DNA of 64,000 bases from Cavenderia fasciculata. Taxonomy: Eukaryota > Evosea > Eumycetozoa > Acytosteliales > Cavenderiaceae. Under the pieces are notes generated by a model. That model searched no databases, was not told the DNA's origin, and was given only the letters and a program-made list of their open reading frames with translations. This document shows positions 22,959-34,700 of the stretch, one piece after another. Numbering within the stretch: the first letter of the stretch is position 1; each line of letters begins with the position of its first letter. The stretch is from the NCBI RefSeq assembly GCF_000203815.1, contig NW_004457723.1, forward strand, positions 310,001 through 374,000. The letters run 5' to 3'. The translations under genes were made by a program, and so were the position numbers.

Positions 22959-24532
22959 GTTGTTGTTGTTGTTGTTGTAGTAGGTTCTCTTTAAAGACAG
23001 GAGGGGTGGTTGGAATGAAACAAATAAATATATTAAATATTTGGAATTTGTTAATAATATTATTTTGGTTGTTGCTGAGAGATGATTATTTTATATGATT
23101 GATGTTACAATTGTAGTAGTAGTAATAGTTGTAATAGTAGTAGTAGTTGTAATAAGTTGTAGAATGTATTCAAATGATTTGATTTACAATTAAAATCTAA
23201 AATGTTAATGCTCTATTTATATTCATGTGTTATGAATTGATGGATTTCGTATGTGTATATTAAATTACTCATCACCATTTCCAGTATGTGATATATGTCT
23301 TTGGATGAATGTGTGGTGGTGGTGGTGTTGGTGTGTGTGTTGTTTAAACGGTCAACCTTTATCCAACAATCCATCAAAAAAACAAAACATCCATCAAATA
23401 ATTGATGTTGGTTGCTCGTCGTGCACACACACAGAGGTTCAATCCCAATATTATTTGGTCTGAGAAAACGAGTGTACAAGAGTGGATATGGAGGATGTAT
23501 GATAGATTGACAAGAAGAAGATGAATGACAACCGACAACAGTGTCACGACTGTCCATCTACCATCTAGTATCGTCGATTATTATCATCTACCAAAGTTGT
23601 TGTTGTTGTTAAAAACAGTTGTTTTTGTGCTCATCAACAACAACATGTTGATTATGAGAATGTAGTGAGTAAAAGAAAGAAAGTAGATTTGAATAATAAA
23701 GATTTGTAAAACAACGGTTGAGTATAATAATACTAATTTGTAAAAAGCACATTCACTCCTCCTCTGTACAAACATATTATTGGATAATAGATGGTGGGAG
23801 ATGACCTACTATTACATTGAGATGGGGGGTATGTAGCACAAGTTGAACAAAAACAATACAACAAGATGTTCCATTTTACAATTACTATCTATCCACTTTT
23901 TTTTTTTCTTTTCATCCCATCCCATCCTATCCTATCCATCCTATCCCATTCTTTTATCATTTTACCACAACGAATACCGCCATCTGTTTACCATTTGTCC
24001 TATCAATTTTGGTAGTACAAAGAGAGAGATGGGAATTAATTAGATACGAATTACCCAAAATTGATCCGAGCAAAAAAATTGCTGCTACCACCGTTGTTGA
24101 AGACTACCACGGATTCTCCCCTGTTTGTTAACTAATTTTTACTTGTAAAATCTACATTCCCATGTTTTATCGTTTCCCAACCGTTATTCCTGTTTATGTC
24201 AAGGTAGATAGAGATGAAAATTATAATTTGACTATGGAAAAAAAAAATGGTACTACCTTTTTTTTTTTGGATGAATAATTGATTGATCCATATAATATTA
24301 TAATATTATTATTTTGCTTTATTTGTTGTTGATGTGTGTGGGTGGAGTGGTTGGTTAGTTTGTCTGCTATTGGTGATTGATGGGCTTACGAAACCCATCA
24401 ACTTTTTATATTATTATTATTATTTTAATCCTTCAATATCTCATCTAATCCCATGCTGCCATGAATATTCATTTCATTGTGTGCGATGTGTGCATTGGCA
24501 TTGATGATGATGATGATGATGATGAAGAAAAC
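22158..24532. other. Long noncoding interval (2.4 kb)
   Basis: I see no gene here. From about 22250 to 23000 the + strand is strongly depleted in C and rich in G (GGTGGTGG, GGGAAGGAG and GTAGTAGTAG runs), then flips to C-rich pyrimidine tracts near 23890-23960 (repeated CCCATCC/CCTATCC). It contains GTA-triplet runs at about 22345 and 23115, a long GTT tract, and ATT-rich ends. It may be the long upstream region of the small reverse-strand gene, or hold a noncoding transcript. Confidence 0.5.
22879..22978 (+). repeat. GTT/CAA trinucleotide microsatellite
   Basis: About 33 GTT units with a single interruption (TGTGTT) near 22956. On the other strand this would read CAA/AAC/ACA, the usual source of Gln, Asn or Thr runs in dictyostelid proteins, but no credible gene surrounds it here. 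Confidence 0.95.
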
Positions 24533-25930
24533 TTAAGATTTTTTGATTGTAAAAAATGAATCAAGAGTTGATTGCTTGGTGGCAGTTGTTGAAATGGTTG
24601 GTTTTGGTTTGGAGAGTTGAGATGATTTCCATTCATCGTATTGTTGATCTTTTTGTCTTTTAATTAATTTTTTCTCTTCTTCTATACTCATTTTACCATC
24701 TTTGTTTATGATTGGTAATTGTTGACTTTGGGATGTTGTTGTTGTTGTTTCTTTATCATTGTCAATATCAATTACAAATGAATCTTGGTTTGAATGAGTT
24801 GTTGTCGTTGTTTGGTCGATTGGTTGTTGTTGTTGTTGTTGTTGTTGTTCATTATTATTTGTCAATTCTGGTGAAATTTGATTAGAAATTGAAAATGGTG
24901 GTAGATTGATACTATTATTCTCATCATTATTATTATTATTATTATTATTAAATGTTATTGATTTGTTGGTAGGTGATCTAGGTGATACTTTTGTTGGTGA
25001 TTGTGGTGATACTTTGGTTGGCGATTTAGACACACCTACACCTATTCCAACTCCAGCTCCAACTCCAACTCTTTTTGGTGATTTCTTTCCAGAGTTTAGA
25101 GACAATTTAACTGTTTTTGGCACTTTGATGGGAGCTTCACTGCCTTGATAACAAGTGCTTGTAATGCTATTGACAATGTTTTGGAATTGTTGTTGCGATA
25201 TCTTGCTAAAAGATGCCAACTTTGGTACATCTATTGTAATGTCGTTTTGTTGGGTCATGACGTAAAAGGCGGCCGATGTATACTCTGCGTTCTCAAAATC
25301 AACGTATTGTCTTTGTAACTCTTCAATGCCTGCCAACAACTTTTGCCTGTACAGACCTAATAGATTCTCTGTCTGTTCAATCAATTCTGGTAATTTAAAT
25401 TCATTTGCAATATCTGTCACAGATAAATGTCTCCTATAATATTAAATAAATACACATTAGTACAAGTGCACTCGGACAATGAATATTAATAATCACTTCT
25501 ATGTCGACATACTTTATATCTAATGCATTTTGAACAGATCTAACAGCACCAAAAAAGAATGTTTCATTCGATCCTGTTGAATCTATCAATGCCTTGACAA
25601 GATCATCATTTACTAATTGTGTTTTTCTAATAATAATAATAATAATAGTGATGGTTCATTCAACCATTATTGTTGTGTTAATCAACCCAATCATCATTCT
25701 CTCTCATCTCTCTCTCTCTCTCTCTCTCTCTTTCTATCTATCTATCTAATATATCTCTCTTACGATTGAAGGGATAATAATAAACATGCAGCAGGCCTAC
25801 AAACCTCACCTTGTCCAAGATTTCTAATCTTTAATACACTCTTTCTGTACAACTCCTTTGCATAGCTGATTACTTTGTTTTGATGACCTAAATGGAGGTT
25901 ATCTGCTATTGTATCTATTTGATTTTGCAT
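24533..25930 (-). CDS. orcF: Origin recognition complex subunit 6
   Basis: Reverse-strand exons 25930-25764, 25626-25513 and 25433-24533, joined in phase, about 393 residues. The N-terminal half shows ORC6 cyclin-box (TFIIB-like) signatures: ELYRKSVLKIRN followed by GQGEVCRPAACLL, then LPELIEQTENLLGLYRQKL and YVDFENAEYTSAAFYV. A long Ser/Pro/Asn/Gln linker carries SPTKVSP-type sites suited to CDK phosphorylation. The end holds the conserved ORC6 tail motif (QYDEWKSSQLSK), which in other eukaryotes binds ORC3, and then QSTLDSFF, a perfect PCNA-interacting (PIP) box, seven residues before the stop (TIKKS follows). Role: DNA binding and pre-replicative complex loading in the nucleus. The PIP box at the extreme C-terminus is not a feature I know for ORC6. 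Confidence 0.85.
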
Positions 25931-26112
25931 ATACTTATACTACTAGTAGTGTTGGGGGTGGATATATAGTGTATTGGGATTGATGAAGATTCACCAATCA
26001 ATCAATGTTTCATCAATCCATCAGACAGATTGGGTGAATGCTTGCAAAATTGAATCGTCCTCCAACTGCAAACTCATAAGAAACAGATTTATCATCACAC
26101 GACTGTGAACTA

Positions 26113-26120
26113 ACCCATAA
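26113..26120 (+). promoter_or_regulatory. DUSE-like snRNA promoter element
   Basis: ACCCATAA matches the Dictyostelium upstream sequence element (A/T)CCCA(C/T)AA reported upstream of many small-RNA genes. It lies about 85 nt before the U5 body, a little further than the usual distance of about 60 nt, so either the RNA starts earlier (near 26180) or spacing differs. Confidence 0.6.
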
Positions 26121-26204
26121 AGCAAAAGAGTATAGTCACACGCAAGGGTGAGCTCTTTTAATTGGTTTCGGGCAGCAGTTAGTGATTCTTCACTCAATTT
26201 GCTC

Positions 26205-26314
26205 GATACGGAGGGATATGCAGTCGCAAGTTCTTATCGCCTTTTACTATGAGAACCCGTGTTTATCCCTCATTAACGTGTCTATCTCATTTTTGTGAGG
26301 AGTTGATACTCCTA
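26205..26314 (+). ncRNA. U5: U5 spliceosomal snRNA, copy 1
   Basis: The invariant U5 loop I, CGCCTTTTACT, is at 26238-26248, closed by an 8-bp stem (26230-26237 with 26249-26256). A lower 8-bp stem pairs GAGGGATA (26211-26218) with TATCCCTC (26264-26271). An Sm site ATTTTTG follows at 26289-26295, then a 3' hairpin AGGAGT-TGAT-ACTCCT (26298-26313). This is the full U5 layout in the right order. Loop I aligns exon ends in the spliceosome. The 5' end is estimated from GATACGGAG, alike in place to the AUAC start of other U5 RNAs. The body is identical to the copy at 41942. Confidence 0.9.
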
Positions 26315-26451
26315 ACCCCCCAAAACCCCCTAATATTAATTTAAATGACAAAATACAAACTATCTGATTTAATCATAAGACTTCATTTCATGTCTTGATG
26401 TTCACTTGCACAGACATTTCTTTACATTCTTGTTCTTGAAATAATGCGGAT

Positions 26452-26665
26452 ATGGTTGATATAGATAATAGAAATCAACAATTACAAAAGTTATTATTAC
26501 AAGATGAAAGAAGTGAAGATAGCATCAATAACGATGATTCGTCGTCAAATAGAATGATCACATGGTCGTGGGTTGCCAAACAACTAGTCAAAGTGTTATT
26601 GAATCATTCAGAAGGGATCATGGTCATGTATCTGAATTGAAAAGATAGTATGTTGTACATTAAAT
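26452..26665 (+). pseudogene. Truncated copy of OB-fold gene exon 1
   Basis: Copies the leader and first exon of the gene at 42188 (MVDIDNR, DERSEDSINNDDSSSNR, WSWVAKQLVKVLLNHSEG) and then loses about a dozen bases and the frame after SEGI, ending at 26640. The rest of the gene is absent, so it is dead coding sequence carried along with the U5 gene. Confidence 0.9.
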
Positions 26666-26851
26666 TTTTATAATTTATAATTTATATAAAGATTTAGTAC
26701 TAAAGTTTTATGGTTTTATTATTATAGATAAACAACTTATTATAATATTTTCAAGTCTTAATTATTAATATTTATTGGTAGGTACAGTCATTTCATTTCA
26801 TTTCATTCCATTCTTTGACAAAGAATATTATAAATATACATTTATAAAAAA

Positions 26852-27984
26852 ATGATAGACAAAACTATATTAAAAACTACAAATATTTTAACAGAGTTGG
26901 AAGAATTGAAACAAACTTTTCAAAATGATTTAAAAGAATTAAAGGAAGAGATTGATGAATTGGAGAAAAGAAAAAGGGAAATGGTCGATTTCCAATCGGT
27001 TCTTGATACGAGTTTAATTGCTGATCCAATCACACTCAATATCGGTGGTGCATCATTTCAAACCTCAAAGGCTACTTTAACCAAAGTTAAAGGATCCTAT
27101 TTTGATGCAATGTTCTCCGGTTTCAATAATATTAAATCTTTGGAACCAAATTCTTTTTTCATCGATAGGTATGTAATTATACTTTTCTTCTTTTTTTTTT
27201 TTTTTTTTTGATTTATTAAAAATAATTAATTAATTATCTTTCTTTTTAAATCACTTGTTTAAAGAGATGGAACCAATTTTAGACACATTTTAAATTTTCT
27301 AAGAGATGAAGACTATGGTAGAATCCCAGTAAAGGTTAGAAGTGATGTCGATATTGAAATGAAATTCTATGGATTGACAAAGACATCGGAATGCTCTTTT
27401 TTAGATTCAGTTCAATTTAAGATCATCAGGGAATGGCTACCAAAGAAGAAATTTAAATTATTATATTCTGTAAGTATTTAAATTCCCTTTTGAACTACCT
27501 TTTTATCCTATTAATATCGATCTATTAACATGTTAACAATTAGGGTTCTAGAGATGGTTTTGAAAGCAAAACCTTTCACAACAAGTGTGATGGTAAAGGT
27601 CCAACATTGTCAATTATAATGAACGATGATGGAGATGTTTTTGGTGGATTTAAAAAGGAGAATTGGACAGGTAATTCCATTAAAACGGGTCCATCATCTT
27701 TTCTTTTTAGTATTGTCAGCCAAAACCAAACAAAACCATCTATGTTTAGTCCAAAAGATATGAAAGAAACCTCTGAGTTTACTATTCTCCCATTAGATAA
27801 TGTTGGTATCATTTTTGGTGATGATGGTTGGGGTATCGATCTTTACATTGCCGACAAGTCCAACACCAACAAAGATAGTTTTATTGACCTTGGAAAGACA
27901 TTCAATTCTAGTCCCCTCTTCAATTCAAAAAAGATTAACTTTAAAGTTTCAGATATCCAAGTATTTAGTGCTACAAAGAATTAG
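26852..27984 (+). CDS. BTB (T1-type) and TLDc domain protein
   Basis: Exons 26852-27168, 27265-27469 and 27544-27984, about 320 residues, phases consistent. An N-terminal coiled coil (residues 1-50, LEELKQTFQNDLKELKEE) precedes a potassium-channel-tetramerisation-type BTB domain (residues about 57-145: ITLNIGGASFQTSKATL, DGTNFRHILNFLRD). The C-terminal half is a TLDc domain opening with GSRDGFESKTFHNKCDGKGP and including GDVFGGF and FGDDGWGIDLYIAD. KCTD-type BTB proteins often act as cullin-3 adaptors or oligomerise; TLDc domains bind the V-ATPase or appear in stress proteins in other eukaryotes. The pairing is common in dictyostelids. The first intron contains a 20-base T run. Confidence 0.88.
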
Positions 27985-28725
27985 AGGCCCTAGGGATTTT
28001 ACATTTTATTATATATATTTATAAATAAATTGTAAAAAAGTTAATATTTATATATTTATTTTTTGTTGTATTAGATTAAATTGTATGAATCTTTTTACAT
28101 AAACTAGTATGACAATCAAATACAACATTGTAACCATAGTTGAGATGTAGTTTTACAAAAGTCTTTCCAAACTTTGAAAAAGTGATACAACAAGATAAAA
28201 TCAAACATCTGACAATCACATGAACCAATAGTTATGACGAGACAGCAAAGATCAAATCAAGTAAATCACTGATCAGTCTCAAAATTGATGGTAAGTAGTG
28301 GCAATATTCAATTCGGGAATCCAATATTCAATATTTATTATCCAACTTTCATTTTTTATTCAATTTATAGCTAACAATAAGGATCTTTTAAAGCAATCTA
28401 TACAGCATTGATAGAATGTCACAGTTATACAAAACTTAAATATCTTTATTCAAATATTGGAGACAATGGATGTTTACAACCATCCTCAAACAGTTACGTA
28501 TATATTTTAGACAAGCAACGACAAAAAGGTTGAGAGGAATTTTTTATCTTTTGGGTATCATAGATTGATGCTGGTAGTATCATCATATATCAAGACTATC
28601 AAATTGGAAGAATGCAACAAAATTATTTAGATGCCGAGTCTCTTGACAGCTCTGTTTAAAGGTTAATGTATTAGATTGGTAAACTGTTATTTTGAAGAAT
28701 TATTCCCTCTATTTATTATTGATTT
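27985..28725. other. Convergent intergenic spacer
   Basis: 741 bp between two converging genes. A few stretches (about 28375-28500) look like decayed coding sequence with a leucine-rich or FNIP-like flavour, but stops interrupt every frame and I cannot assign a family. No RNA gene is recognised. Confidence 0.4.
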
Positions 28726-31700
28726 TTAATAACCAGGTTTAGCAGTTTCTCTAATGACAGCGCCCAATTCATTGTGGAGTACCAAGATTGACATTTTAGA
28801 AACATCATTAATGTTTGGACCAGTAGAGACTGTGCTATAGTCAAAGTAACCAGCGATATCAGTGTAACCATCCTTGAAGAATTCATCCTTGCCTCCTGAT
28901 GTGGTCTTGGCATACACCTTGACGTAGGCCTTGCTTACAGGTCTCTTGTTTGATTTCTGTACGACTTGGAGTTGACCAGCCTTTGAACTGATAATGACAG
29001 AGAGGTTGTTGGAATAGACAGAGAGATTGTGGTGGACACCTCCAGATTCAATGTCAACGACAATGTTAGAGTTGGAAAACTCGGCTGGTATCTTGATGCC
29101 AAAGGTACCCGATTTCTCCTTTAATGGGAACGACTCTTTTTTGTTTGGTTGAATGTAGAGGAACTGACCCAACGATTGTTGAACAAATGGATTGGTAGAG
29201 AACAACAATTCAATGTCCATGATAAAGTAGGATACTGTGATATCACCAAGATTACTATAGTTTACCAGAATGGTACGATCACTCTCCAAACTAATATCAA
29301 ATGATGGTTGAGTTGATGCGAGTTTGGAGTGATGTCTGTCACGATCCATTGGATCACTTTGGTCTGTGCTGTCGGCTGCTTGCTCTGCTTGAACTTGTTC
29401 TGGTTGATCGTGACTGTCGATTTGCTTCAACTTGTTGTACAGATCCTTGAATAGACCAGCCCAACGTTGAACTGGATAAGACTTGTACTTTTCAGCCAAC
29501 TCTCTAGCCTTGACAGGCGTACCATTGAAAAAGTCCAAATAAGAAATCAAATAATCATATTGGATTTGTAATTCTGGTAAACATGATGGTGGATTAAATG
29601 CGAGTACATCAATACATTCATCTTCTTCGTGCAAGTGAATAGAGACTGGTGCAGTCGAAGAAGAAGTTGGTTGAATGTTGGCAGATAAAGATTGAGTAGT
29701 TGGATTTGAAAGAATTGCTCCAACTGTTGTTGTGGTACTGGTACTGGTGTTGGGATCAGTCTTTTTCAATTTCTTTAGACGTTTCTCTTCATCCTTTTTC
29801 TTTCTAAGTTCTTCTTTTTCCTCCTTTTCTTTTTTCTTTCGGTCTTCTTTTTCCTTTTTCTTGATTTCCTTTTCTTCAGCCTTCTTTCTCTTTTTATCTT
29901 CCTTGTCAGAGACAGCTGGGACGGTACTAGACTGACCTTGGAGAACCATTGGAGAAGAGTCGAGTGAAGGAAGGTTGATGTGGATGTTGGGAATGTTGGC
30001 ATCGTGACCGATACGCTTCATGATCTTGACAGCTTCGTCGAAACGATCCTGTGCCAAGAGGTAGTAGACCAACGACAACAACTCCTTGTCAGAGGGATAT
30101 GCCTTGTAGAGCAAGAGATTGATAAACTTTTTGTACTTTTCGTTGAGCTTGTCGTTGAGGATCTTGCGCTCGACACCGAGTTGGTGAGTACGGCTGTTTA
30201 CGAGTGGGTAGTACTCGAGGTACTGGAAGGAACCCTTGTCGAGTGGATCGCTACTCAACAACTGGCAGTTGATCGATGGTCCATAGTCGAGCTTGACTTC
30301 GGACAAGTAGTCGTTGCAGTGGGATGCATCCTTGTGGTAGATGGCAAATGACCAGACTGTCAAGTCGTATGCACCCTTTGAACGGAGCACATTGATGACA
30401 TTCTTCCAAAATTCGTGGTCGACCAGCTTGGCATAGATATAGGACAACTTTAATCGCTTCAAATTCTCCTTGCCCAAATACTCAATGATTGACTTGTTGG
30501 TGCCGTTCGATGCAACATACTCCCACGACAATTGGTTGACAATGGTGGGACGTTTGACTACATTAAATGTGTGTGGTGCAATCGATGCAATGATACGATC
30601 CTTTTCAGAGACGTGGGCTGGGAAGTGAGTGTACGATCCAATCTCTGGGAAATAGAAATAGAATTCATTGCGAGAGGTAGAGTAGGGAGAGATTTCAATT
30701 GACTTTCCTCTAGTGTAGAATGGGTAGGGTCCAACTGGTACTGCTCCCTTTGGAATTTGGAGCAACACATCAATCTTGCGTTGCTTGCTTGAAAAGTTGG
30801 CCAAGACGACCAATGCACCGTACACCTTGTTGACAATAAACTCGTCCGACACGTAAATCTCGTTACCTTCACCACTCTCGTACGAGTAACGGTTGTCGGG
30901 ATCGAAAAAGTGTTGGCTCACCAACACGTTGTGGTCCACTTCGAGGGCAGCTTCGACCAACTCTTCGTGGAAGACAATGATGGGTGATGTTGGAGTGTGT
31001 GCAACACGTCCATTGACATTACGTGGTTCCTTGTCCTTGGAAGAGAATGGTAGATCCAATACAGCCAATCCAAACAAAACCGATGTAAAACTACCTGCCA
31101 ACAGACCAATATAACGCGAAACAAATTGAAGGTTCTTGGATTGTTCATTGGCAATGACAAACTTGATATAATCTCTCCAAAATTCATTGGGACGGATCAA
31201 TTCAGACGATGTGTACTGTTGTTGATAATAGTTGGTTTCAGCATACTCTTCAGTCTTTTCAATGGGTTGGTAGAATTGAGCTGGTGCATCACGTTCCTTG
31301 CGTGCCATACTCTTTTTCTTGGACATCATGTCGATACCATAGGATTGTGATGCTGATGCTGGTGGTGGTGGGGGTGCAGCCCCAAATGCCATCATCATGG
31401 GTGCTGGTGCAGCCATTGCCATGCTCATCATGGGGGCTGCTCTGCCCAATAGTTGCATACCACCGGGTCCACCTCCGCCAGCCGACATGGTAGGCATGGC
31501 AACCGATTCACATGCATAGTCTTGTGAAGCGTTTGTGTTGAAATCCATTTCACACTCGTCTTCAGCCATCTTTTCGTCCATTTCAAGCTCGACACCGTCT
31601 TCGTCTGGTGCACCGCCATCACCCGATGGTTTGGGGTCGTCCATGTCGAGTGACAATGCCGACTTGAACAACTTGTCGTAACGAATGGCGGATAAGGGAC

Positions 31701-34700
31701 GGTGACTGACCTCCTCGCTAATGAGCGTGTCGACAACACTAGCATACTGTGGTAACACTTCAACCAAGAGAATCTTTTCAACCGTGTTGAGTGACTTTAA
31801 CTTGGCACTGCTGGTTGCATAGTTTGTGAGTTGCTCGGTATCACGTACGAGGTAATAGTCGATAAACGTCTTGTACATCTTGCACTGTACAAATGGCAGG
31901 ACAACTGTGTCAAAGAATTCCTTATCCTTTTTAAAGATAAACAAGGCAAGTTCGTGACAATAGTACTTTGAAAACTTTTCCCTCTTTTGTTCAATTGATA
32001 GCTTGTGCCAGTCTCCCACAAACCCAAAGTCATTCAATGTGTCCAACGGAGCGATTGTCTTTGACAGCGACAATACCTTGTCGATGGTATCGTAGATCTT
32101 GTACACCGAACTATCGGCATTTTGGATGGTAAAGGCTTGACCGGGTTGCACGTCAGTGATCAACTTCTTTTCGGTAAAGTGTTTGGATGGTTCCAACGAT
32201 CTGACAAGACGAGTGTCTTTGAATGGGAGTGTCTTGGGTTCTTCGAGCAACACGTGTGTGCTGACGACACTGTCAATGTCGACTGCTGCAATTTGCACGT
32301 ATGGTCCCGACTCGCTCAACTGCGACAATGGAACCACAACGGTACCATCGTCCTTGTTTGGCACCAAATTCAACAATAGTGTCGAAGGATTCTTGAGGAA
32401 TTCAAAGTAACTGCTATAGTCTGACGAGTAGGTTTGAGCTCTTGTGATGGGAGCAGCCATGTTTCTTGCTCTTCTGCTCATTTCCGATGCTCCATAGTCA
32501 CTACCACTACTCAATACCTCGTCCTTGGTGGTTGTCTTGCCAACACTCCATGGTTGCAACAAGTTGCTTGGTTTCTTTAATGAATTGCCTGGCAACAAGT
32601 TCTTGGCATGCTTTCTATTGAGAATGTAGGCAATCTCATCACCCAACTCTCTACCACTAAAGTATTCAGTCTTGTCCTTTGAGAATCCTTGAGTCATTGT
32701 TGGTGTATTACCAATTGCCAATTTATCCAATTGAATTCCATAAAAATAACTTGATAATAAATGTACTCTACAATTATTTGTTGGATTCTAGAAGAAAATA
32801 AAAATTAAATTAATAAATGATTATAAATTTATATTTTTTTCTTTTTCTTTTATACCTTTAATTTAATGATTAAATTTTGTTTATCAATTTTAGCATTAAT
32901 ATTTAAACCATTTACAAGATTATGATGATAACTAAGAGCTCTTGAATCACCAATAATAAATCCTTCACGAACATTACCATTACAAACATTGATTGTAATT
33001 ACGACTGAAATATCAGTATTGATAACAAATTTAAATTGTCCTGGTGGTAATTTAAATGAAATCTCATTATTTGTTTTCTATAATTTTAAAAAAAAAGAAG
33101 AAAAAGTTAATAAAATATTCATAATATTTAATATTTAATTTTGATTTACTACATACATCAAATTGAATTGATTTAAAATAATCTGAAGAAAATGAATTAT
33201 TTGGTAAAACTTCAAATAAACCAAAGAATGATTTTGATAGTGTTTGTTCTCTACCATGATATGGAATAGTAACAAGTTGATCACTTTGTGCATTAATAAT
33301 TAATGGATAATTATAATGATTATTTTCAATTAAAAATGTATAATGATGATCATCATAAATTTCAAATGATAATATCTAAAATAAATTAAATTAATAAAAT
33401 AAATAAATCGATTAATAAATAAATATTATTATTATTATTATTATTCTTTTTTCAATTTCTTACATTTGATAAATTTCCTAAATGAATAATACCATTATTG
33501 TCAGTTGAAAGATTAGTAGTAATGGTATCATTTAACATCCAATGTTTAAAATTAAATGTAATTTGTTTGTTTGTGAGTGGTTCACCACCTTTTCCAAGGA
33601 CATGGAATGTATAACCCTTGGCAGTGAGACGAAGGTAGCAATTGGAGATTTGACCAGATTGATTGATCGAGTTGATGGGGAGGGATTGGTTAAACGAGAG
33701 GTCTTGGGTGATATTGTTTTTAGAGAGCACTTTGATCTTGGCGCGGAGGGTGACATCGATCGAGGCAATATTGTCGGGTGTGTTGAACAAGTAGACCGAG
33801 TCTTGACTGTCAGACAATGTAAACGACTTGATCTCCTTGTTGGTGGTGATGGCATGCTCACTATTGTCGGTGGTTGTAATGGACAAGACAATGTCTTCAA
33901 GGTTGGCAAGTGGAATCTGTGTGTTGCCAAGATAGAGACGTGCACGTACTACAATGGGTGCCTTTTCTCCTTGGAGCAGAGTTGAATTGTCCATAAACAC
34001 AGTACCAACCAACAAATAGTCTTCAGAGGCATGTGAGAATGACAACTTGTACGATGCAAAACCATCGTCACCGGCTACCAAAACAATGGGTTTGTCCTTG
34101 GGACTAGTAGTGAATGGAATGATCACATCACCATGCTCGTCACTTGTGAAACGGTTGCCGTCAAGATAGACCGATGATTTGAGCAATTTGACATTGTCTT
34201 CGTCGAGTACTTTGATGACTTGACCTACTTGGTTGATACCAACGGTGTAGTTGAGCTCACCCTTGCGAACAAGTGCACGACTTGATTTACCACCACCAAT
34301 CAATTCAATTACAAACACTCCTCTCTTGCCCTTGAGTTGTGGGAATGCAAAGTGACGAACTACACTTTGGATGGATGGTTCAGTGTAGGTATGAGATTCC
34401 TCCCAATTTGCAACCAAACCATCCAAATTAATCTTTGAATCGATCAACTTTTTCTCTTCACGGTAATAGTTTAATGTAGAGATTTCAAACACCTTTACCA
34501 AAAGATGTTGTACATTTTTAACTGCACATTCAATGACTACATCATCGTCTGGATTGTAATAGGTTGGATTACCAACACTAAAATCAATATCGACACGATC
34601 CTTTAGTGCTTGAACCTTGGCATGATCATCAACCATTTGATACCATTTATCCATATCTCCACTATTACTTAATAATTTAACTTCTGAAAATATTGACTTT

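Larger units (their letters stand above)
26112..26660 (+). repeat. Segmental duplication, truncated copy
   Basis: About 550 bp match 41849-42415 at roughly 95 percent identity. It starts at AACCCATAAAGC and ends just after the donor-site region of the first exon of the OB-fold gene. The unit carries a snRNA promoter element, a U5 snRNA gene, and the leader plus first exon of the OB-fold gene. The 42-kb copy is the parent because there the exon continues into an intact gene. Confidence 0.92.

Noticed and set aside
22880-23098. Open frame with a run of Leu and Cys
   Set aside because: It is a read of the GTT tract in a chance frame with no coding context.
23400-23470. tRNA-like GGTTCAATCCC at about 23435
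   Set aside because: It resembles a B box, but the T stem does not pair and there is no acceptor or anticodon stem around it.
23213-23557. Reverse-strand open frame of 114 codons in the noncoding block
   Set aside because: His/Thr/Ser-rich read of simple sequence, with no recognised domain and no neighbouring exons.
26311-26330. Telomere-like C-rich run (CCCCCCAAAACCCCC)
   Set aside because: Single short run right after U5, present in both duplicated copies, with no tandem continuation.
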